Assembly: GCA_037974665.1 (NCBI GenBank)
Contig: CM075778.1
Location: 22,758,001-22,822,000, forward strand
From: Ehretia macrophylla
Lineage: Eukaryota; Streptophyta; Magnoliopsida; Boraginales; Ehretiaceae
DNA: 64,000 bases
Reading direction: 5' to 3'
Shown: piece by piece, positions 48,201 through 59,255 of the stretch
How the letters are laid out: every line of letters starts with the position of its first letter
How positions within the stretch are numbered: position 1 is the first letter of the stretch
Position numbers and translations under genes: made by a program
The notes under the pieces: generated by a model
Database searches by the model: none
Told to the model about the DNA's origin: nothing
The model's input: the letters and a program-made list of their open reading frames with translations, nothing else

Positions 48201-50509
48201 CTTAAAGCGCTCTCAAAATCAACCTTCCATCATAGAGTTGAGTTCATAAACTGCAAAGAAAGCCATCTTTGTTTTGAGGCATACCGTGATTGTAGAGGTT
48301 GTTGGATTTATTGCCCTCATGAAACCAGAAAATTAGGGAGATAGGACTTTCTATGAGAAGCCTGCGGAAAAAGAAGGTTGCAAGCCGGATCCCTTTCTTT
48401 CTCTTCATTTTTGATCTGGGAGGGGGAGGGGGGAGGAGAAAAGTACCGAAATCTCATAAGATAAGTGATTTCTAGCATCTTTCTTTGCAATTTCTTTTCC
48501 CTATATTGTTTTTTCTATTTATATCTGTTTAAACTCTTCTTGTTTCCTTAAGGAATTTTTTTCCCGCACGGGGGGGCCGCAGGGCGGGGGGGGGGGGGGG
48601 GGGGGGGGTTGGGGGTGTTGGGGAGGAGTCACTCACAAGTGTAAGCTTTGGCAAGAAATATCAGATTGTGAAAATTTAAAATAATTGATATTGTGGTCAA
48701 ATATCTCCTTCCAATAAATCTCTACACAATATAACTCAAAATCAAGAGGAAAATGCCTAGTCTATTTTACGTTTTGGATTGGATTTAAAGCAAAGGATAG
48801 AGATAAGAAGATGTACTTTAGAAGGTCTAGTCATATGCTACGGAAGTAGAGACAAAGATAAAAGCCAATTGACAGCGAAAAATTTCTTCCCTGAATGAAA
48901 TATGTCTTACTGAAGGTCACTGTCAATTACGGAGGATTACATGAGAAAGGCCAACATTCTAGCATATTACAGACTACATTTTCTACTTCGCCAGGAAGTG
49001 AAAACCTCCTAATTACTGAAGTTAGTCAAAGGGTGAGACTTGGGGAAGTTTCCACATTTTATTCATCAAATAAAGGGCTAGGGGAAAAGTAACAATGACA
49101 ATAATACACTTATAATAACCGGTGAAATTGCAGCTCTCGAACAAGCGATGAGGGCCGAGGTTGCCCTGGTTTCTAAGATGATGTAATCTGGGATGACGGA
49201 AAGAGATCGAAGGATAGCCTAAGCCAATGGTAGTGAATAGGTATTTTCCTTCGCATATCCACGGTTACCTACTACTAATAATAAGCTACTACTAATACAG
49301 TGAATCGCATATCTGACTCTCATACAAACTCATTAGGCCAATAATCATAATGATTTTTCATTTTCCATTAGTCTGATGCAATCGGATAAACTGGATCTAG
49401 TGACCCCCAATCCTATTATCTGTAGGTTTCTTCAGCCAAGCTCAAGCGCCAATTAGTTATTAACTTCTTTTTTTGGCAAAGCAACTAATTATAACTATAC
49501 AACAAACATATAGCAATCTTGTCAGTGTATCTTTTCCTTCTATGTTCTAAGTGAGTCTTACTCTCACGATATATCCTTTTCAGTTCAGCAAGTCAACCAA
49601 GTTGTCCCATTGCTATTTCCGGAATAAAGGCTATTAGCCTACCTAAAAGTAAAGGCCAAGTGCAGTGTACACCCTACTTGACTGATTGTTCAGAACTAAT
49701 ATAGCATCAAAAGCTGAAAGCTTCAGTATAAACAAATCAAAATTTTAAAGGGTTCAGTCCTCCACTTTGGAGGAGGGGAAAGAGGCTGGGTGGAGAATCT
49801 ATACCTTGTTAGATTCCTAGATAGCAAAGAGAATTCGGATCCTCTATGAGATAGACATTTCCACCTCCCAAGTACATAAATGCCCTGGGACCCATGAATA
49901 TAAGCATATGATCTCTCAATCAGTACCACAAACGCATAATCTAACGCAGCGTAAGACATGAACATCGGTAATCTGGTGATCAAAGCTTAGAGTTCCATTT
50001 GGCACTATTTCCTTATAAACTAATCGAAACCATCAAATTACAATCCCTCTACCATTATACAAACATTAATGTCTAACAGAGAAGCTGCATCTCCCTGAAT
50101 ATTGCTACAGCTACATCCACGGCAAAGGCCTAAAGGTTAAGAAACTGATTTAACTCGTTTAAGTTATCAATTCGATTAGCAGAATACATCCACCAGAAAT
50201 CAATAGAGCTTTATCATTCTGAAGCAGAAATAACTAGAAAACGAACAATTAAGAAAAACTCCTATTTTATCAAACTTCAAACATGTCTGCACACTAGCAA
50301 TGATATGTACAAGCAATGTTATATGAAAGCATAAAAGTGTGTACAAGTCTTACCATAATGGGCTGTTCCACATGATCCTCATGGTGATGGTGATGATGGA
50401 GCACAAACAAAGCAAAACCTCCAATCAAGAACAATACAAGAATCGCCCAGATCCAACAAGAGAACCTCCTTCGAACCGGGCGCCGATACTCGGCCGCCCG
50501 CCGCCGCAT
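45235..50509 (-). CDS. GAUT11: GAUT11-like galacturonosyltransferase (GT8), two exons, one apparent 1-nt deletion
   Basis: GAUT proteins are Golgi type II membrane enzymes that transfer galacturonic acid from UDP-GalA in pectin synthesis. Exon 1 is 50,354-50,509 (52 codons): basic N-terminus MRRRAAEYRR, a membrane anchor at residues 18-37, then six His. The donor GTAAG follows. Exon 2 is 45,235-46,688, after an acceptor CTGCCAG, and joins in phase 0 as EQPIM/ERNTG. Exon 2 holds the coiled-coil-like stem (AEQMTLAKAY onward), the GT8 metal/UDP motif FLDDDVVVQ (Asp 362-364) and the C-terminal IHFNGNMKPW. Total about 536 aa, near the 537 I recall for Arabidopsis GAUT11, whose start (MRRWPVDHRRR) it resembles. 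I set the start at the MRRR methionine and not at an in-frame Met 21 codons upstream. At about 45,605, conserved FDPQACGWAFG is interrupted by a missing base in a short C run. Everything after it is intact, so this is either an assembly error or a very recent lesion. Confidence 0.85.
47060..47575 (+). mobile_element. LINE (L1-type) 3'-end fragment
   Basis: The plus-strand reading at 47,100-47,351 (HMFFLCPFSNKAWKAVL, then LADTVYHLW) matches the zinc-finger-like zf-RVT domain at the end of plant L1 ORF2. It is followed by about 200 bp of 3'-tail-like sequence ending near CAATAATAATAGAG. The fragment is 5'-truncated, as is normal for LINE insertions, and lies antisense within the intron. Confidence 0.7.
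48566..48630. repeat. Long G tract
   Basis: CGGGGGGGCCGCAGGGC is followed by about 25 consecutive G and further G runs. It could form G-quadruplexes, and its length is likely to be unreliable in an assembly. Confidence 0.9.
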
Positions 50510-52857
50510 CTTTCGCCGGTATCTTCCACAATTCACCACCAAATAACGGTTCCAAACTGACCCATCAACCAAACTGGATCAAGCAGCCACTCAAAAATCT
50601 CAAAAAGTTGCAATCTTTCACCTTCCAATAAAAAACTAAAGATAACCCATTACTTAATTCACAGTAAAAATCAATTATTTGCATCAAAAAAATATTTCAA
50701 GATTTTATCAACAAAAGGCTATAAATGCTAAAGTAACCCCTCAAGATCATATCTTTTTGGTGCCAATATGGGCTTAGCCAACGCAAAATAGAAATCTTTA
50801 AATCAATTAGTGTATTAAGCTATATAAAGAAGAGGAGTTGAGCAATATATGTAATGGGTGGGAGTAAAGACAAGTACAATATAGATTGTGGAAAGATTGG
50901 TCTTTGAAGAGGGAAATGTGATTGTGTAATGACATGGTCTTCTTTTGTTCATGTTCAAGGAGGCAATTAAGCAAAAACGGGACCAGCACATGGAGAGCAT
51001 GTGCCACTGTAATACTAGTCTAGTGATTCTTACTACAACTGCCAAAAGGAGATCTATTGCACAATCAATCTATGCATGTTCACTAGTGAAGCATTGTTAT
51101 TTGTCATCACTTCTGAGATAAAATGAATTAATTCGGATATCAGAAGTAAATGGTGTAATTGGCTTAAAGAGAAATTTTGTGACCCTTTATTTAATTGAGA
51201 TTATAGAAGTAAAGAGGGTGAAAGATCCCTAACTAAGCCATTTATGGCCTATTTATAAGATCTATTTTCCATATTTATTCGACCCATACAAAAGAAAAAT
51301 TATATAAAGAAGGATGTAAAATAAATAGGTGGGTCTTATACACACACATTCTATTTCACAACCGTTACTGTGCAATTTCTGCACAGTAAAACAACTCTAC
51401 AAAGAAATGTTGTAATTGGCCTAAAGAGAAAGTTTTTGGCCCTTTGCTCAATTGGGATTTCAGAAGTAAATATTATAATTTCCCGAAAGAAAAAGTTTGT
51501 TGAATTCAAATTTTTGAGGTAAATGTTATAATTGGCCTAAAAAGAAAACTATTGGCCCTTTTTTGTTCAGTTTTACTTTGCTTTGAATGGAATATTGATA
51601 TCTCTTTTGATCATTATTGTACAACTCACATATGACACGTTCTTTTACGTAAAATAATTTTTTTTATTCAAGAAAAAAAAATGTATATATTGTTCAATAA
51701 AATATTTATATCGTCCAATTCCAATTACGGAGACTTTGCAATTCATGATATCTAACCAGATTAGAAAGCCCATTGCAACAAACTTGGACTGTGATTAACA
51801 TGCTTGGAGATTATGTTGGATGGATAGCATGAAAGAAGTTAGCTTTTTACAATGTGTCTCAAATTTTCTAGTTACTAGGAGAAGAAAATATTACTTAAAA
51901 AATTCAATGCATCTTGTTTACTAATAGCAGCAAAGAAGCCTGAGTTTTGGATCAAAGTCAAATGACAAGCTCTAACATGTAACATCTACTACTAGCTTGT
52001 TGCAATTGACATTTGTATTAGTGGTACAAATTTCTTACAAATTCTACGACACAATTAAATTTTATTCTACCAACAATTTCAATAACATAGGTTTATTTCA
52101 AAGGTAAAACATTCATAAGGAGCTTGAATAATTTATCTGATCTTCTAGTTCACGAGCTCAGCTTATAGTAAAAACAAAGACTTGATGTAATAAAGGACTA
52201 ATGGGAATTATGCCTCAAAAACACTAACATAGGGAGGTCATCAAGCTTAAAATTATCATCAAACATACTTAAAAGGCTAAAATGAGGAATGGACATTACT
52301 GTCGGGATGTTGTAGTTCAGGGAAGGAGTAAGAGAAAGAAGAAAGAAAAAACAAAAAAGAAAAGAAGAAAAGAAAAGAAAAAGAAAAAAAATATATTAAA
52401 AAAGGCTTATATTTCAATTTGTATACAAAAGCTAATTCCTCTTTATGTTACACCTTACCTTTTCACCCCGTCATTTCTTCTTTATATAGTAAGAATTCAT
52501 GTATTCAACCAAACATAGAAAACTCATGGTTCTTTATGATTATTCTTATAATTTTTTCTTAATTAAATGGTTCACTCCATTTTCATTTAATAGGATTCTA
52601 TCTATGTTTTTTTTTTCCCTTTGCGATATTCATTTCACAAAGTTATAATGAAACTCTAGAATAGTAGAGAGTATTGAACTCACAGTTTCTCATAAATAAT
52701 TTTGCCCCACTATCATTAGATTATATCTTTAAAAACAAAAGCTGTTACACAAGATTTCACAAGGTATAAGGTTTAACATGAAAAAATTCATATATTTTAA
52801 GGAGTTAGATTTACTCGACTCCTACGATTCAAAAAAAGAAAAAACCATCTTCAATTG
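50510..52857. other. 5' flank of GAUT11-like gene and intergenic DNA
   Basis: The part near 50,510-50,700 should be the 5'UTR and promoter, with no clear TATA box seen. Diverged repeats of GTAATTGGCCTAAAGAGAAA with a GGCCCTTT block recur near 51,160, 51,415 and 51,530. A purine-rich (A/G) block lies at 52,325-52,395. No gene recognised. Confidence 0.5.
51129..51570. repeat. Three diverged copies of an unclassified short repeat
   Basis: Blocks containing TCAGAAGTAAAT, TATAATTGGC(C/T)TAAA(A/G)AGAAA and GGCCCTTT recur about 51,140-51,220, 51,405-51,485 and 51,490-51,570. The spacing between the first and second is larger than between the second and third. Confidence 0.6.
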
Positions 52858-53291
52858 CAGGGGCGGAGCCATAAAATTTTGTCAGTGGGGGCTAAAATTT
52901 ATAAGTTTTAAACTATACGAGTATTTTTTTTCAAAAAATACATAGAATTTTAACGTTTTTATAGGTCAGTGGGGGCTAAAATTCATAATTTTTTAACTAT
53001 ACGAGTACTTTTATTTTTTAGTGGGGCTAATTAATTTTTTTTAACTAAAAATGCATAAATATCTAATTTTTTTTCAAAAAAACATAAAAATTTTAACATT
53101 TTTATGGGTCAGTGGAGTCTAAAATTCATAATTTTTGAACTATACTAGTACTTTTATTTTTTAGTGGGGGCTAATTAATTTTTTTTTAATTAAAAATATA
53201 TAAATATCTAATTTTTTTTCAAAAAATACATAAAAATTTTAACAATTTTTATGAGTCAGTAGGAACTGACCCCCATATGCCTCCGCCAGTG
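52858..53291. mobile_element. hAT-like MITE with internal tandem amplification
   Basis: The ends are CAGGGGCGGAGCCA and TGCCTCCGCCAGTG (imperfect inverted), typical of plant hAT-like MITEs. The 8-bp flanks TTCAATTG and TTCACTAG agree at six positions, the right size for a hAT duplication. The interior is a tandem expansion, with GTCAGTGGGGGC-type starts at 52,881, 52,965, 53,108 and 53,255. Two near-full units are 143-147 bp and the first is shorter. Confidence 0.7.
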
Positions 53292-53456
53292 TTCACTAGA
53301 TCCTAATCCTACACGTCTAGAAAAAAATTTCTACACATCTATAAACGTAAAATTTGTCCTGTCAGAAACACGTAAGATTGCACTTAATTATCAGTGATGT
53401 CACGTGCGCACCGTCACGCTTGCCTTCTGCGCCACCCGATAAACTCTCCATTTTCT

Positions 53457-53640
53457 CCTTATAAAACGGAAAAAGAAAAATATAAAATAAATAGCGGTTT
53501 GCCTTTGCCGCACCATCTCTCTCATATCTATAACTTCTCGGAGGTGGTGGCGGCCGCCGTGGAAGGTGGCTTCTTCCTTTCCTGCCGTGCACCACCAACC
53601 CTCCAAATACCCTTTGCCCCCTCAAGTAAGCCTCTCTTTC
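53457..53640 (+). promoter_or_regulatory. Likely core promoter and 5'UTR exon of the ER-ANT1-like gene
   Basis: CCTTATAAAACGG at about 53,458-53,470 is a plausible TATA box. It is followed by a CT-rich leader and GC-rich sequence to a GTAAG-like donor near 53,625. The acceptor TTATGCAG at 55,311-55,318, 33 bp before the ATG, would close a 5'UTR intron of about 1.7 kb. This is inference from splice-site spacing only. Confidence 0.4.
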
Positions 53641-53985
53641 TTTTTTGACACACATATGTAAAATCTTACACATATGCACACGCACATACGTACATACATA
53701 TATATATGCAAACACACAGTATATGTATATATTGTATACATGTCTGTGTGTATATTAGATAAGCTATGTATTTGTCTATCTGTATGTTAGTTTTGTTTTT
53801 ACTGAGGTTTTATGTGAATAGTTTTCTTTTTTTTTTTTTTTGTTTTCAATATCTGAATCTTGAAAATGCAGATGAATCCAGATAAAATGTAAAGAAGATG
53901 GGAACTAGGAAAACTAGCTAAACAATGAGAATTTGAAGTATTATACTTGAAATTTGCAACTATTTACTATATATATATATATGCT

Positions 53986-54217
53986 CGGGGGTGGATCCAG
54001 AATTTTTGTTCATTGGGTTTAAAAACACATAATTTAACACTCATATATTATCAATTTTTTCCAGTAGAGGCTAAATTGATTTTTCAGCCTAAAAATAAAA
54101 ATACTTAATATTACATATATTTTCAAAAAATATAACTTCAATTCACTCCTTAATAACTTCGCTCTTAGAGTCAGTGGTGGCTGCAGCCCCGCTGGCCCCT
54201 TAGTATATCCGCCTCTG
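53986..54217. mobile_element. hAT-like MITE with perfect 8-bp target duplication
   Basis: The 232-bp element runs from CGGGGGTGGATCCAG to TATCCGCCTCTG. It is flanked by identical TATATGCT at 53,978-53,985 and 54,218-54,225. Eight-base duplications mark hAT transposition. No coding capacity. It lies in the probable 5'UTR intron of the ER-ANT1-like gene. Confidence 0.85.
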
Positions 54218-55351
54218 TATATGCTCATGTTCAGTGTGTGCAATTGTGTGTATGGACATATATTTAGCTAAAAGTTCATATTTGTATTAAAATTCTTACA
54301 AACTCTGCAATGGTTTCTGATTGGAAAAATGGAATTTAATCCCATCTCTGTATGATACACTTTTGACAATGTCAACTTGCACATTGGTGACTCTCTTGAT
54401 TACTGTTGCTATTTTCATGAAACGTGTAGGTTTTGTCAATTATGCGTGAGTAGTTTATCGAAGATGTAAGAATGGAAATGCACCTTTTGCTTTAATTTCG
54501 GGAGTAGGGCAATAGGTTTCTTTGTTATATTTAGAGAGGACAGACAAGGTAGGTTTTTTTTTTTGTTTATCACGTTTATTTGAGGGAATATGTAAATGAA
54601 GAAAGTGATCCTTTTTTTCTAAAATGGCATGCTAAGAAACGTTGGCTTCATTTGTATAAGGTGTTCCTGGGAACGAAAAGTTGATACTAAGCAAATGATG
54701 AGAGTTTTTTCAATATTGTTTTACCAAATACTTGTTGTGAATTGGTTGGTTGGAAGTGCTTTTAAAGGCTAATGAGCCAGTGTAGTGAACAACACCTGAT
54801 GATATTACCCACTTTGGTGAAGAAATCTTGCAATTTCAAATGATTTGCCATGGAATCTTTTTGTCAGATGAATACAAAAGATAAGATCCCTCCTCGTGCT
54901 GGGATTGTATTCCCCCCTTGTGCTAGGATTGTATTCTTCTTCAGTTCTTTTGGAATTCCAGTAATTTTTAAGAAGTTTTTATGGTTTTTGTCTCCCTCAT
55001 CATGTGGCACAGCAGACAGATCATTCTCTTATAACCTTTATTATACGTCAAAATTTAAAGATATCCAAGGGAAACAAGTAATAGCTCTTCAGGATACTTA
55101 TCATATATGAGCATCTCGTTAATTCTCAACTGTGATATACTTTACAATTGTTTTTATGCTATTCGTCATTCACTGGTATGAAAGCAAAAATTACACCTAC
55201 TGCTTGAAGATAGTTCATCAGGAAAGAGAAAATGGCCAGTGTGTGGGAAGAAAAAGTTAAATTAAAGGCTACCATTTTCTAGAAACCTTCACTGATATGT
55301 TTGTGTTTACTTATGCAGGATTAGAGAGGGAAAGGACTTGGGAGATTTGAG

Positions 55352-58300
55352 ATGGGAAAACGGCCAGAGAGATTTTCTGTAGATTTTGTGATGGGAGGGA
55401 CAGCAGCAGTCATATCAAAAAGTGCGGCAGCACCAATTGAGAGAGTGAAGCTTCTATTGCAAAATCAAGGAGAGATGATAAAGAGAGGACAGCTTAGGCG
55501 ACCTTATGTGGGTGTTGGCGATTGTTTTAGACGAGTCCTGAGAGAGGAGGGTCTATTGTCCTTCTGGAGAGGTAACCAGGCCAATGTCATACGATATTTT
55601 CCAACTCAGGTTAGTTAATCTCCTTACTACTTCTGCATGTGTTAGTTTCTGGCCAATTTGTAATTTTATTTTGTGTTTTGTCTGATGAGTCTAAATGTTA
55701 GACCACCATGCTATTATAATCTCATCTTCCTTGTATGCTAATTAAATTAGATCTATTTTTAAACCATTGTTTTTACAATCTATGTTTTTGTACTAAAGGA
55801 TCTTATAAGGTAGATGTAGATAGTATTCAAGAATGTATCGATACTTTACGATGTTGATGTAAATAGCTTTTGAGATGCACCCCCTTAGTGCTTATTAATA
55901 AAATTTATTCATTTTTCAAAAAAAAAGATCTATTTTTGAATAGAGATATTATGATTGTCAATTGTTTCAAGCCAGAAATAGTAATTGTCTGTGGGTAATG
56001 CTTGTGACTGTGAGACTCTGCAGTATTCCTATTTTTATTGCATGCTGCACTGACAAGCAAGAATAGGTTGCCTAATCCACCAAATGGTATGTTTGAGGCA
56101 ATGAATCTGGAGATAGGGCCCAGGGGGGTTGGTTGTGACTGAAGTGCAAAAGTCATGTTTATTGTAATTAATTTTCTCTGCAAAAGACACAAGTCTTAAA
56201 ATAACAGGAGACCAGATGAAAGATTAATGTGTAAGAATTATCTTGTCCACATGAATGGTGCAGAGAGAAAGCATATTTAACCCAATTCTACTAGGTATTC
56301 TCACTGTCATCATGTAAAATGATGGAAAACTCTTACAGGGGAGGTTATTGCAGTTACACAGAGGAACATATATGTATATTAGTAAAATAGAGGTGAGGTT
56401 TGTGCAATGTAGCGAATCTTTTAATTGATACGACATGCTTCTAAACCATATAAGTTTCCCTTGTTTGTTCATTTGCTTCTTGGAAAGATAGCGACATTTG
56501 CTCTCTCTAAACCACTAACACATGGTACAAGTTTCACGTGTGTCTTTTTGCATGATGAAGCTGTAAGTTCAATAAGGTGGTTACTTGCTAGTTCCTGTAT
56601 CTTATGTCACGATGAACAACACCATTGTCGCTCTTTTACCAATCTGATCCTCAATGAAGGGAAAGGGCCTAGAATTTCTTGCACATTAAGTTGTGTCCTA
56701 TTACTTTGTGACAGTTTATGCTGTGTGAGGTGTGCTTTATTGCATCTGCTAAAAGTTGCGTCCTCAGCATGTGCAAAGTGTAATAAGAGGATGCAATTGA
56801 CATATACCAGTAGTATCTCATAAATAATCATGATATCTGTACTAAATTCTTCATTTCATGTCCTTGTCTAGACTCTATGAGCATAAACATCCAACAGGAA
56901 GATCTAGCTGTTGTTCTTGTACATTTACCTTATTGAAAGACAAAATAATCATAGTCCATTAATCCAGTTGATTTTATATTGTTGGTTGTGCAAATTTTTT
57001 CTCCTTTCTGATGTTGTGGAAAGAAAAATAAGGAGAAGTGGTTCAATTGGATAAGTTCTCTCTTTCCATCATTTTGTTCTAGAACTGTGGTGCCATATCG
57101 CTGTAACTGAGAGAATATGTTGGGTTGTCCATAGGCTTTCAATTTTGCATTCAAAGGTTACTTCAAAAGCCTCTTCGGGTTCTCCAAAGAGAAAGATGGA
57201 TATCTAAAGTGGTTTGCGGGAAATGTCGCTTCAGGTAGCGCTGCTGGAGCTACGACATCACTTTTTCTATATCACCTGGATTATGCACGGACTCGACTGG
57301 GAACAGATGCAAGGGAGTGCCCAATCAATGGTAAACACCAATTTAAGGGACTAACTGATGTTTACCGCAAAACCTTGTCAACTGATGGAATCTTTGGTCT
57401 TTATCGTGGATTTGGGGTATCAATGGTGGGAATAACTCTTTATCGAGGAATGTACTTTGGGATCTATGACACCGTGAAACCTATTGTCTTGGTTGGACCT
57501 TACCAGGTGAGTAGAGATCATTAACTTTTATAACACTTGCTTTCAAATTATTTATCTCTTTGTACATCTTTTGCACCTGTCTGAGCCTGAAGCCATTGTT
57601 TTTATGAATGCCTAGCATGTTTTTGAACTTTGCAGCTGAGCCCATCTAATTAGTTCTTGGGATTAAGATGGAGACACTTAGCTGCAATTCGGAGATCTGC
57701 ATGTTGTTAAAACCAGACCGGTAAGCGAATTGGTGAGCTACTGGTTCTCGGGTTGACCAGTTTGGCCAGTTCAACCATCGATTGAAATGCTAGAGTCATG
57801 ACACATACAAATTATGCATTTTGCCTCTTTGTAGTATTATTGGGAGAAAGTGGCTTAATTTTATAACTCTTTGAAGCCTTACATGATATCATTTATGAGA
57901 TCAATCCACAAGTTTCTGGAAAAGCTTCTTTTGACTAAACAACTTCGTCTTCTCTTGTTGTTTGATTTCTTTCTTTCTGTTATCTTTCTGATACCCGTCT
58001 TCCCACTTGAACCGAAGCATTATGCCAATATGAGGTTAGTTGAGCACGCCTCTTTCTTTTTAGTTTTTCTTTTCCTTTTCGTGCCACTTCTTCTTTTTGT
58101 TTATGGTTAATCCTTGGAGTCTCAAAAGCAAAGTCAGCCTTTGACCTCAAAATAAATTGAAATATACTACTTTTCAGAGTAAGAATTTGAACCAAGGGGT
58201 GATTGTGTAGCCTAGCTTTCCTGAAATCGGATTATGTAGCATGGCTTGCCTGAAATGGGATTGCGGTTCTTGAAGGAGTTCTTGAAGGTGAAGTGTGCAA

Positions 58301-59255
58301 AAATATACGACTCTGCAGATTGGAAGTAACTTCAAATTTTTGGCTCCAAAATTATTCTTCTTGATATAATTTTTTTCTTCACCTTTTTCCTTTTGTTTTT
58401 CTTGATTTTGGAGTTCCAAGACATGATTTAGCTTGTGTGTGAGGGACTGGGGTGGGTTTTTAGCTGGAGATGTTGTAAAATATTGACAGTCGATTTGCCT
58501 AAATTGGGAAAATTCAAAAAGCCGGGTTGTCCTGGTTTAATGGTTTTCGACCGTTTTTCCAACATCTGGTTTTGGTACAACCTTGAGGGGGAGAAGCTAC
58601 CAGTTCTTAGTTTAACTGGTCCGACCAGCTAGTCCGGCTTGGGTTTGGAACTATGGAGAATGTTGGGTTCGTGGACATTAGAAAATTCACTAGTGCATGC
58701 ATGCCTTATAGATGAAGTCAATATCTAGGTTTTCTTTCCTTTCTCCACGCACTTCTTCTCTTCTATGCATAAGTAAACAACAGTTTCAAATGCTAATTCT
58801 GTGAAGAATCCTGCTAGCAGTAGAAAAAATATATTGAAATGGATGTATTGACAGATTAGAGTCAATTTTGAGAAGCACTAAATTTCCTTTTCAACTTTTC
58901 TTCTGTATCTCTCACAAGGTTTTTCATGACTAATATATGTTTGCAGGACAACTTTTTTGCTTGTTTCTTTTTGGGTTGGAGTGTCACAACTGTTTCTGGA
59001 GTCTGTGCATACCCTTTTGACACACTGCGACGGAGAATGATGCTAACCTCAGGGCAAGCGGTAAAGTATCGCAATGGTGTGCATGCGTTTCGTGAAATCG
59101 TTCGCCATGAAGGATTCTCTGCACTCTTTCGTGGAGTTACAGCAAATATGCTTCTTGGTGTAGCAGGGGCTGGAGTTCTTGCAGGATATGACCAATTGTA
59201 TAGAATTGTATATAGACCTGGTTATACCTTCGAGTCTCAGAAGGCCTTCAAGTGA
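55352..59255 (+). CDS. ER-ANT1: ER-type adenine nucleotide (ADP/ATP) carrier, three coding exons
   Basis: This is a mitochondrial-carrier-family ADP/ATP exchanger. Coding exons are 55,352-55,609 (86 codons), 57,135-57,506 (124 codons) and 58,947-59,255 (102 codons plus stop). All introns are GT-AG and phase 0, and the protein is 312 aa. The three carrier repeats carry PIERVK (28-33), YHLDYARTR (131-139) and PFDTLRRR (233-240). The nucleotide-carrier signature is RRRMML (238-243) instead of the mitochondrial RRRMMM. There is no long N-terminal presequence, unlike plant mitochondrial AACs. Start [16 protein letters not shown] and the overall wording match what I recall of Arabidopsis ER-ANT1 (about 306 aa), which supplies ATP to the endoplasmic reticulum and affects photorespiratory growth. 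All exons are open, so the gene looks functional. A USP gene lies convergently 1.55 kb downstream. Confidence 0.9.
55610..57134 (+). other. Intron 1 of the ER-ANT1-like gene
   Basis: Bounded by GTTAG and TCCATAG. No nested gene or repeat recognised. Confidence 0.85.
57507..58946 (+). other. Intron 2 of the ER-ANT1-like gene
   Basis: Bounded by GTGAG and TTTGCAG. No nested gene recognised. Two phrases in it (near 57,715-57,780 and 58,545-58,630) share wording such as CTGGTTTT and ACCAGTT, perhaps ends of a degenerate insertion. Confidence 0.8.

Larger units (their letters stand above)
46689..50353 (-). other. Single 3.67-kb intron of the GAUT11-like gene
   Basis: It is bounded by GTAAG at the exon 1 end and CTGCCAG at the exon 2 start (minus strand). 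It contains a LINE fragment (about 47,060-47,570), a long G tract (about 48,566-48,630) and otherwise unremarkable AT-rich DNA. Small frames inside it are not supported as genes. Confidence 0.8.

Noticed and set aside
53362-53715. 117-codon minus-strand frame
   Set aside because: It overlaps the likely promoter/5'UTR of the ER-ANT1-like gene and has only composition-driven residues.
56425-56823. 132-codon plus-strand frame in ER-ANT1 intron 1
   Set aside because: It lies wholly within a well-defined intron and shows no recognisable domain.
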